From Candidatus Geothermocultor quzhuomuensis (GTDB taxonomy: Bacteria; Actinomycetota; Aquicultoria; Geothermocultorales; Geothermocultoraceae), in assembly GCA_015711795.1 (NCBI GenBank), contig JACVJC010000019.1:1-45541 (forward strand): a DNA stretch of 45,541 nt, written 5' to 3'. The position numbers and the translations under genes are program-made. Positions 1 through 12,000 of this stretch are shown here, piece by piece (positions within the stretch are counted from its first letter, which is position 1; the number at the start of each line of letters is the position of its first letter). Under the pieces are notes generated by a model. It searched no databases. It had not been told where the DNA came from and worked only from the letters and a program-made list of their open reading frames with translations.

Positions 1-59
1 TCATCTATTTTTAAAAATACGTCGACCACCAATACCTACACGCCATCCCAGATATCTAT

Positions 60-3000
60 ATGTATGACTTATCAACCCAAACTGAAACAGCCATTTGCAC
101 CCAAACCTCTGACCAAGTGTATCCTTCCATCTATCAAGATAAAATTGTCTGGTATGACCGGCGCAACGGCGACTGGGATATCTATATGGCAGTTTTACCA
201 GTTCCACCTCCAAGTCCGCCAACGGTTGTTTTGGGCAATTACAATGCAGGCGAAGTAAGCTCTTATACAATTAATGCTACTTTAACTGCTGGAATATATG
301 GGACGCAAGGCGATTACATTACCATAACCTTTCCAGGTGAAACTAGCCTTCCTGTCAGTTTTAATGTGGCTGATGTCACTATCAATGGAACCAATCCGTC
401 TTCTGTTGATAAATTTAACTGGGATGTTCAGCTCAATCTTGCTCCTAATCAAAGCTTTTCCACTGGAACTCCAATTACAATAGTTTTTGATGCGGTAGCA
501 GGAATTACCAACCCCCTAACGCCCGGCTTTTACCAGTTATGGTTCTCAACTAGCAAAGAGCCAACTTTGCAGTCTGCTCCATATGAAATAACTGGAGGTC
601 CACCGCCATCAGCTTGGATAGATATTGATATCTGGAACGACCATATCGATGTTTGCAATGCGCCACCTAATATGCCAGTAACAGTTGAAGTTAAGGATTC
701 AACTGGGACCGTTAAAGGTTCAACTGTTAAAGTGGCTGACCCAAGCGGTTGGGCAGAAGTTCACTGCTATGAACTTAATAATATTGACATTATCTCAGGC
801 GACATTGTTAGGGCAACTTTCTGGGATGGAAGCTTTGTTGAGATGACCGTAGCTAATATTGATGCTAGTTGCAATATGGCAACTAATGTTGTCTCAGGCA
901 TAGGTTCAGCCAACAGCCCGATTAATTTATGGGCAAGAGGAGTAAATGGAGAATATCAAACCAGTGTCACCAGCACGGCTGGCGGTGCCTTTTCTTATGA
1001 CTTCACTCCTCAGCTCGATATTGTCTATAACTACGAGTACGGAGCAAGCTACACTGATGTTGATGGTAATCAGACTCATGTTACTAAATGGACTCCTGGA
1101 TTAGTCGTTGATGTCAACAATGATTATGTCGATGGAAAAGGAGCGACTCCGAATACAACAGTTACGGTTGAGGTTAGAAATGCAAGCAATGTTTTAAAAG
1201 CGAGCAAGTCTGTAAAAGCTTATCGCAACGGGGATTTCAAGGTTGATCGCTCAACGCTGGGAGAAATTAACATTATTCCTGGTGACAAAGTTAAAGCGAC
1301 CTTCTATGACTCAAGCTATGTTCAAATAACCGTAGCTAACATTACTGCAAGTTGTGATATGGCAACTAATATCGTAAGCGGCAGCGCTCCAGCTAACAGC
1401 ATGGTTCATATCAATGTTGATGGTGTAAGCGGTCATTTTGAAGGTGACACCACAGCGGGTGCCATCGGGTTTTATAGCTTCGATTTCACCCCTCAAGTTG
1501 ATATCCGCTATAACTACTGGTTTGATGCAGTTTACAATCACTCTGATGGCAATGTGACTCATTTTGGCGACAACACTCCAGGTGCAGAGACTAATATCTT
1601 TTATGATGATATTTGGGGCTTTAAAGCTCCTCCTAATTCTTGGATAACAGTTGAACTCAAAGATTCTTTTGATTCTCTAAAGGGGACAGATGTTGTCCAA
1701 GCCGACCAGTATGGTAGCTGGTCCTCTCCTAATTGGATGGGAAGATACCTCACCGATATTGTGCCAGGCGATAAAATAATTGCTACTACTACTGGCTATG
1801 AAGTAACGATGACCGTTGCTAATTTAGATGCAAACTGTGATGTAGAGACTAACATTGTTTCTGGTGTAGGTCCTCCAAATACTTCTCTTGAAGTTCAAGC
1901 TTGGGGGATGAGTGGTGCAGGTGCTGGCGCTCAAGTTATAGCAGATACTTTTGGCAATTTTTCCTATGACTTTTCTAGCCAAAGAGACATTCTCTATAAC
2001 GACTGGTTTGAAGTCATTTACAACGGAAACGATGGCAACAAAACTCACTATCAGCGCCAAGTACCTGGTTTAAGAACTGATATCTTTTGGGATAACATTT
2101 CTGGTCAAAGCCCAGTAGTTAATTCTTATGTTAATATTTACCTTTATGACCAGTCTGACACGACTAAAGCAGTTGCTAGTGTTTGGTCTAATCAACATGG
2201 TGAATTTAGGGCTAGCTCTTGGGATTTAAGCAGCGTAGATGTTGCACCATATGACAAAGTTATAGCTGTTTTTGCTGACTTTTCAGGAGTGATGATGACT
2301 GTTCCTTACCTAACCGCTGAGCTTGACAAGGCAACTAATGTTCTTTCCGGAGATGCTCCAGCCAATAGCTTGATATATGCTTATGTCTCTGACCCAGCTG
2401 GATTCTATGATGGAAATATTTCGGTTAGTAGCTCTGGTACTTATTCCCGCAACCTTACGGGGATATTTGATGTCACTATTGATTCTAATGCTTATTTGAG
2501 GTACCAGAATCTAGAGGGCAATATTGCTGAGACTAATGCTTTCTCATTAGGTTTTGAAGTCAGCTTAAACCCTGACTATGTCCGTGGGCAGGGGCTTTAT
2601 CCTTATCAGAATGTCAGCATTGAAGTTAAGAATGCTTCTAATCTTCTCAAGGGAAGCGGAACAGTCTGGACTGATAGACAAGGCTTCTTCTCAGCTGAAC
2701 CTTATGATTTGGGCTTAATGAATACTGACATGGCGAGTGGAGATAAGGTTTATATGACTTACATGGATTGGAAAACCGAAATGACTACGACTGTTGCCAT
2801 TGCTACTAATCTGACGGGCAAAATTAACATTGATACCGATACGGTCAGCGGCTCAACTTTACCAAATAGCAAGGTAAAGATTGAAGTTTATACTCCAGGC
2901 ACAGAAATTACTACTGCGGTGGCAGCTAATTCTTCTGGCAACTACTCATACTCTGCCCCGGTTAACATTAGAAGAGACGATGAGGTTAATGTTTCTTATC

Positions 3001-6000
3001 TTAATGCTGAGGGCAACCGAGTGAGGTTGGAGATTCCTAACGGAGCGGTTAATGCTAATCTTACCTTTAACATTGTTAAATCAACTAATTTTGCTCTTCC
3101 AGGAACGACTGTTTATGCTGAAGTTAGAGACCAATTTAATAAGTTTAAGGGTGGTGCTGTTATCTCTATAAACCGCTGGAACATGCTCTTAATTGAACCT
3201 TGGCAGTGGAACACAACTGAGCCAATTGACCTTGAGAGCGGTGACACTATCTACCTTACAAGTGATGAGCGAAATGATACGATTCCTACCAACTTGACAG
3301 CTGAGACAAGCTGGACTGCCAATACCGTTTCTGGCTCCAGTGTCCCAAACAGTAATGTCGAGCTATTAATTAAAGAACAAGATCAACCAAGTTGGATGGG
3401 GGAAAGTACAACACTGGCAACTGGATTAGATGGCTCCTTCTTCTATCAATCGTATCAAGACATTGGAGCGGGGTGGGAGGTTCACGCTGCTCATTATAAT
3501 CCTGACAATAATGTAGTGACGGTGGCTAATGTTTATCCGAGCACTCATATCTTAATTACTCAGGATGAAATTTATGGCGTTGGTTATCCAGTGGGAAGGA
3601 AAGTTCAGGTTGATATCTATGATGAGTCCGGGAGTTACAAAGGCTTAGTCTTAACCAATACCGATTCAGGCGGTTCTTACAATGTTCACAAGAGCGACTT
3701 TAGCCCGCCAATTGATATTGTCTCGGGCGACAATGTCTATGTCTTTATTGAAGGCGAGACACCAATTTATATCCCAATTAATTTAACAGGGAGTGTCGAT
3801 TTGGCCTTAGATTATGTTTTTGGGAATAGTACTCCTAATACAACTGTTACAGTTGAGGTTAATGGTTATTATGGGTCGGATAAGCAAACCATCATAACTA
3901 ATCTTGAAGGTTCCTATTTTGCTTCTTTCTTCTTTGACATTATTCCTGGTGACTGGATTAAAGTTAAATACGTTAATCCAGAGGGCAATTTTGTCCACTT
4001 GACTATTCCAACTGGTTTAGAGCCACCAATTATAACTTTTCCTCCTGAAGGCTCAACCATTGATACTTCCTCGACGGTAGTTGAAGGTTTGGCTAGACCA
4101 AATGCCCAAATTCAGATAATTCACGGTTACTATGATGAGTATGGCTACTATCTGTCCGATTTCACCACGGCAACCGCCGATTCCTTAGGTAACATCACGG
4201 CAACTATTCCTGTTTACAATGGCTGGAATGAACTTCATGTTACCCAAAAAGTGGCGTCTGGCGAGGTAAGCGGTCCTGCTTGGACTTACTTCTGGGGAGA
4301 TATTAGCGCCAAAGTTAGAGTTAGCGGAACGGTAAATCAAGGAGGTTTGCCTGTTCAGGACGCCTATGTTTATTTCTGGGATATCTACACCTATCAGTCT
4401 TACGAGACGACATCTAATGCTTTAGGTTTTTATTCTTTGGATGTTCCTCAAGGCAAGAGTTATTCAGGTTACGCGTATAAAGGAGATGACTGGAGCGAAA
4501 CTACAACAACCGGTATTCTCACATCTGACACGACTATTAACTTTGCTTTCATACCTCAACTTCCTGTCATTTCTTATCCTCCTTCTGGAGAATTGATAAC
4601 TAGCTCACCAATAAATGCAACTGGAACTGCTTTTCCTGGTGCTCAAGTAAAGATTCGCCACGCTTGGTGGAATAGTTACGGTTACTATCAGGAAGAAATC
4701 ACAACGACCACGGCTGATGAGTCTGGCAATTGGAGCAAGTCAATCAATGTTTATGATGGAGAAAACGACCTTTATGTCAGCCAGCAAGTTTCTGGCCAGT
4801 GGAGTTACGAGGAATTTAGTTACTTCTTTGGTGATATACCTGAAAACAAGGTTGCTCTTCAAGGAAAAATTACAAAAGGTGTTACACCTCAACCGGACGC
4901 TTATGTCTATTTCTGGGATAATTACACATATGCTTTTTATTCCGCAATAAGTGATAGTAACGGTGATTATTTAGTTCAAGTTCCTTCAGGCTCTTCCTAC
5001 TCAGGTTATGCTTACAAGGGCTATGATTACAGCAACACAACCTCAACCGCAATTATTTCAACTACAACTACTGTCAACTTTGCCTTTAAGCCTGACATGC
5101 CCTTAATTAGTGTGCCCCTCTATGGCCAAACCTTTACCACCTCTTCGGTTGCAGTAAGCGGAACAGCGGTAAACAATGCTGATATATACATTGAATTATA
5201 CGGTTATCCTTATTCTGGAAGTTACATCAGCAAGTCTGTTACCACCACTGCTAATGGCTCCGGTAACTGGTCATACACCTTTAGCGGGCTTAAGGATGGT
5301 TCCTATAACCTCTATGTAAGCCAGAAAGATGTAAGTGGCTTAATGAGTGACTATGCTTACAGCTATTTCTATGTCAATTTAGCAATTTCTGGAACTGTTT
5401 CTCTTTCTGGAAAGGTAACAACCTTTGAGGAAACACCTGTTTCAGCTGCTACCGTTTACATTTGGGGCTATCCTTCAGGAAGTGGTTATTTCAGCACCTA
5501 TAAAGATACTGATGCTGGTGGAAACTACAGCTTTGATGTCCCTCAAGATACTAATTACTATCTTTATGCCTATAAATATGACCCTTCAGCCTATACCTAT
5601 AAGTGGACAGATACTACTTATGTGGCTGTTGAAAGCACCAACGTATCAGGGGTCAATCTTAAGTTTAAACCTAACCCACCAGTGATTATTTCTCCAGCTT
5701 TAGGAGAAACAACAACTCCGCCTAGTGGAGATGAGATTACCCTTGAAGGAACAGCTTTAGCTAATGCTAACATTTATCTCTACAGCTATGCTTATGATGA
5801 CTTTGGCTTCTGGAAGTCCAATTGCTATACTCCTATTGCTGATGGGAGCGGCGCTTTCACTGTTTCCAATTTCAAGGTTTACAATGATAAAAATGACATC
5901 TACATTTATCAGGAAAAAGATGGTATGTGGAGTGATTATGGTTATCATTACTTCTATGGGTTAAATGTCCCTGTTTCTCCCAACTATGCTACTGTTACTG

Positions 6001-9000
6001 GGGAAGTTAAAACTCAAGGCGGTATTCCCATTCAGGGGGCTACAGTTAACTTAGATAACTACCTTTTACACTTTGAGGCAACCACTGATGCTCAAGGCAA
6101 GTACACCATTAAAGGAGTTCCTTACTCCAACTGGACTTACTATACTGCCTTTGCTGATAAGAAAACTGAAGGCTATATGCCCAGTGAAGCTCAGCAAATT
6201 TGGATTTCTCAAGGAACTACTTATACTGCTAACTTTATCTTAACAAAACCTTCATCTGAGAAAGGCATCTTAGCATCAAGCTGGAACTACCGCTTAGGTA
6301 AGATTGACTATCGAATGGTCATTGGTGCCTCACCAGGCATTGGAAATGTTGATGGAAAAACAGCTAACCTAGAAACAGCTTGTGGGAGCGATGAATACTG
6401 GCCTAAACCAGAAACTGAGGTAGTGGGAACTCCTGTCTCAGGTATCTGGCGTCTCTTTAGAGCCAATGGTAACTTAGTTTGGGCGCGGGCAACCGAAAAC
6501 GATGAAGCTCGCTCATCGGTTGCTTTAGTTGATGTTGATGGAGACAAGAAACTGGAAATTGTTGGTGGAACAACCTCTGGCTCAAGTGTTGAAGTAATTG
6601 ACCAAGCTGATACCACTCAACCGACTTTAGCTAAGTTCTACACGGGTGGCTTTGTCCACTCATCACCAGCCGTGGCTGATTTGGACCCATCAAATCCAGG
6701 TCTTGAAATTGTGGCAACCTCATACAGTGGCAAGGTTTACTGCCTTGGAGTAACTACCACTACAGTTGATTCTAACATTGTAGTCGATGACTTAAAAGAG
6801 GCCTGGTCACAACCATTTAACATGGGCGGCTATAACACAATGGTTTCTTCCCCAGCTATTGAAGATATTGATGGAAATGGCAAGAAAGATGTGGTCTTTG
6901 GTACTTCTGATGGTTATGTCTATGTCTTAAATTCTGATGGGACTCTTAAGTGGAAATACAAAACTGGTGGAGGGGTATATGCTTCTCCTGCCTTGTTCGA
7001 TGTTGATGGTGACGGCAACCGTGATGTTATCATTGGTTCGAGCGACACAAAGCTTTATGCCATTAAGTCAACGGTTGGCGGTCCTTCTGTCTTGTGGACT
7101 TACAAAACAGGCGGAGAAATTTATTCCTCACCTGCGGTTGCTGACATTGACTTAGATGGAATCCATGAAATAGTCGTTGGCTCCAATGATGGTAAGGTTT
7201 ATGCTTTTGAGCTAAACGGAACCAAGAAGTGGGAATATAACACGGGCAAAGCTATTTATTCATCTCCTGCTATTGCTTACAGAAACTATGATGGAAGTGG
7301 CAATGTGACATCAGTTGGGGTATATGTTGGAAGCGAAAATGGTGACCTCTATCTCTTAGATGGAGCTGACGGAAAACTAATTGACCGCTTTATGACTGGA
7401 GCTGTAATTCGAACCTCTCCTGCTGTTGCTGACACTGATGGCGATAAGAAACTGGAAGTCTTATTCCAGGACTGGAGAAGCAGTGGCGACCTGGTTTGGT
7501 GTCTGGAAGACGCATCATCGACTGTTCCTTCCTATGCCAATGAATGGCCTCAATTTCGCTATGGTCCAGCTAGAAGGGGAGTTAAGCCTTTAACTCAAGT
7601 TCAAGCAGTGACACCGCCTCCTTTGTCACCAATTATTAAGGGGACTAACCCTGCTAGTCCGTCAAGCACGGGTACAGTTAATGTCTTTGGAATCTCTGAG
7701 GCAGGAACTTTAGTTGAGCTTTTTGATGGAACAATAACAGCTAGCCTTGGAACAACAACAGCAACTGTGATAAATGAGTTTAACAAAACAGTCAGCTTGT
7801 CCGAAGGAAGCCACACTCTTAAAGCTAAAGCAACTGATACAGGAACGGGACTTTCAAGCGACCTTTCCCTTGGTTACACTGTTGTTGTTGATAAAACTGC
7901 TCCCATTATTACTATCACTGGCGTTACTTCTGGCACAACATATGGTGCTTCTGGAGTTACACCAGTCATATCAATTTGTGATGTTTCTTCTTATGATTCG
8001 ACTACTACTTTAAATGGAGCGACATTTGTCAGCGGAACTAAGATAACGGCTGGAGGAGCTTATACCTTAGTAGTTACGGCTAAAGACGGAGCTGGAAATA
8101 CTTCAAGCAAGGAAGTTACATTTGGCATTGACGATACTCCACCAATAACTACTCTTTCGATTATTCCTGACTCACCTGATGGTACTCCCGCTGGTTGGTA
8201 TGCAACTACTCCAACGGTCAATATGTCTCGAAGCGAACCCGGCTCAACCTATTATCAGTGGGATTCAACCTCGGCTACCGGCTGGAAGACTTACTCTACT
8301 TCCATTACTGGTTCTTCTGGTGTTCACACCCTGTATTATTTTAGCAAGGATATTTATGGTAACAAGGAAAATACCAAGTCGTTTGTGTTTAAAGTTGGCA
8401 TGGATAACTCACCACCAGTTGTTAACTTTACTTATCCGCCGGCTGGACTCACTCCTCTTAACAACAAGATTACTTATACTTCATCAGTAACAGTGACAGC
8501 TAATGCAACTGATACGGGCTTAGGTGTGGCTGCGGGAACTATTAACTTCACTCACTTCTATCCAGAAAAAAATACTACTTGCTGCATCGCCACTATAGGT
8601 TCAGGAATAACTCAGGTTGGCGATGAACTCATTATTCCACTCCATGACTTAAGTACGCAGGAAGGGCTTCACATTCTTAAGATAGACCTTAAAGATATGG
8701 CAGGAAATTCAACCCAAGCCACATCGAAGTTCTATTACAAGGCAACTCCACCAAGCATTACTTTAAGCACGACTCAAACTGTTCCCGGAGATTCCCTTGG
8801 AATTGATGGTAGTAACTTTATTCCTAAAGATGTCATCTCGCTCTATCGAGAAACAGCAGCTGGTGCTTCAACTCTTATTGAGAGTACAACAGCTAGTGCT
8901 AGTGGTTCCTTCTCAACTACTGTAACAGTTCCTTCGGGTCTTTCGGTTGGTACTTACAACATTGTTGCAAGAGGTTCTTATGGAACGAGTGCCCAAGCTT

Positions 9001-12000
9001 CCTTTAATGTTAACCTTAAACTACTCTTCTCACCGCCATCAGGTACTTCCTTTAGCCCATCGGATAATCCTAAGATTGGAGTAAAAGCTGATTCCGCTTC
9101 TGTTGCGACGGTTGATGCTTCTTACACTGCTGGAAATGGTCTTTGGTTATCTCTAGGCAAACTTACAAAAGAGGGTTCAACTCCATGGTACTACACTAAC
9201 TGGTCAACTGGCTACTTGGCTGAAGGAACCTATACTGTCTTAGCAGAGGCAAGAGATAAAAATGGTTCCTTAATAACAACTGAAGATGTTACCTACACCA
9301 TTAAGCCTGACTTATCGTTAGAGCTATCGCCAGCTAATTTAGCTAATGTATTCCCCGATTCAACCTTGATGGCTAAAGGAGGAAAGGATGTCTCCACAGT
9401 CCTTTATCAAGTTCAAAAAGATGGGGTTTGGACCAATATTGGATATGCTACTAAGATTTCAGGAACATCCTGGTGGCAGGTGAAGTGGGACACATTAGCT
9501 ACAGTTAGTAATTCTCCTGGAACTTACTACTTAAGAGCTATACCAAATAACCAAGGAGGTAAAGCAGCTTATATCTATTACAAGCTAGTTTCCGACCTCT
9601 TCCTTTCCTTTACACCTGATAGCACTACTTTGGTCAGAAGTGCTTCCCAGTCTCTCATTGTAACAGGTGGAAGCAGTGTTACAACGGTCACCGTTTCTTA
9701 CAAGAAAGAATCTGACCCATCCTGGACAACTATTGGCACTAAGTCAAGACCAACTGGAACAACTGGAAGCTACAACTTTACCTTTAGTTGGAACACTTTA
9801 GGATTGCTTACAAACACTACTTACACAGTGAGAGCTCAACCTAATTTAAGTATCAATCCCTCTGACCTTGCTTACTCGAATTACTGGTTCAAAGAAGATT
9901 TAAGCTTAATTCTTTATCCTGCTGATGGCTCAACTATCAATCCCAATGAGACCTTATCTTGTTATGCTGGACAAGATGTTACAGCTGTTACCTTTGAGTA
10001 TTATGATAAGGGTATCTGGACGACAATTGGTAACGGTGCACAGAGTGGAAGCTGGTTTACGATTACCTTTGATACTTCTCAACTAGCGAGCGGGAGTTAC
10101 TATCAAGTGAGAGCTTATCCAAATGGAGACACTTCTAAAGCTGTAACTGTTACATACTACTATGAAGATACTTTATCCTTATCGATTTACTATCCCCATG
10201 ATGGCTTCTCGGTTACCGCTAACCCAACTATTTGGATGATGGCTGGAAGTGCCGTTAACTACATTGAGATGTTTATTTCAACTGATACTGTAACCTGGAT
10301 CCCAGCTAAATGGTATGATATAGCAGCTGGCTTGGCTGATGCTAATACAACTAGAGCTGCTCAGTACCCTTTAACTAGCGACTGGTACTACTCTTTATCA
10401 ACTCAAGAAATAGCAACTGGTACTTCCTTTATGGTCAAAGCAATCCCTAACGGAAGCCTATCTCATGCGGCAGTAGTTACTTATAACTTAGTTGACTTAT
10501 CTTTAGAGCTCTATCCAGAATCGTCATCAGAAGCAACTACGACCCTTAAAGCTAATCCAGTTATTAAAGCCAAGGGTGGAGCCGGTGTCTATCAAGTTGA
10601 GTTTTACTATCAACAGTTGCTTGATGACGGAAGTTACTCTAGCCTCACTCTCATTCCTGCTTACGTTGGTTATACGAATATTGTAACGAGAACAGCCGGG
10701 TCTGACTGGTTTGAGACAAGAATCGACACCTCTAATTTAGAAGATGGTACCTACAAGATAGTTGCTATTGGTTGGGATGCTTCTTTAACAGTTTTTAATA
10801 CTGTTGAAGCTCCTTACTTACTTGACACTCACCCACCGAAGAAACCAAATATTATTGAAGTTACTTACTCACCACAAAAGGGTGTCGAAATTCACTGGGC
10901 TGACCCACAAAACCAAGCAGAAGATAGAGCCGGCTATAACATTTATCGGGCTGAAAGTACTCCAACTGGATTCCAGAACATTGCTTATGTTGTTTGGGAT
11001 GGACATGACTCAAGCTACTTCTACAATGACTGGAACATCCAAAAGACAACTACTTATTACTATTATGTAACAGCAGTAGATACAGCTGGAAACGAAAGTG
11101 ATGGAAGTGAGATTAAATCTATTACTGTTCATACTCTTCCTGATACTCAATATGGCAAAGGTAAGAAGAAAGGTGGGCCTGACCAAGATACTACTGCAAG
11201 TGCTCAAGGCGATTCCTATATTACTGTTTCCATTCCCAAAGAAGCTCTCCATCAAGATGTCATCATTACTCTGGAAGCTTTGACGACTAAAACAGCTGAT
11301 ACTCCTTTGAAGTTTGAGCTCTTGCAAACTGTTGGAAGTGCTCTTCTTGAGGGAGTTGATGCTTCCAAGCTAGTTGGTTCAGCTTACTCACTTTTAGTTA
11401 TGGATGCCCAAACAGGCCTTGTTGTTTCAGAGTTTGATTCACCAATCACTATCACTATTCACTATACAGAAGAGGAATGGCAAGCAGTTAAAAATACTCT
11501 TTCAGGAACTGTTTCACTCTACTTTACTTACTATCATCCAGCTAAAGGAAAATGGGTTAGTGTTCAAGCGACTCAAGGAACTGATGAGCAAGGTAACAAG
11601 ACTTTAACTGTTCAAATTAGTCATGCCACCTTGTTTGGCTTAACAGCTGGTGCTATTGTGGCTGGTGGCTTTGGAGGAGGTGGAGGTGCAGCTGCTCCAA
11701 GTGCTGGAGCTGCTATTAGCCGGTTGTCTGGGACAAACCGCTATGAGACAGCTGTTTTAATCTCCCGGAAAGGCTGGTCAAGTGCCTCAACAGTTATCAT
11801 TGCTACTGGAAAGAACTTCCCCGATGCCTTAGCTGGAGCACCACTTGCTAAAGCTTACAATGCCCCCATTTTATTAACTGAGCCTGGTTTCTTACCATCA
11901 GTTACTAAAAATGAGATAAACCGCTTGAAGGCAACTAAAGCTATTATCTTAGGTGGAACGGGGGCAGTATCAGATTCTGTTAAGTCGGCTATCATCTCAA

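Noticed and set aside
614-4015. Regular ~490-base spacing resembling a repeat array
   Set aside because: Copies are diverged, coding and in one frame, with no identical short repeats and spacers, so it is a protein-domain array and not CRISPR or satellite DNA.
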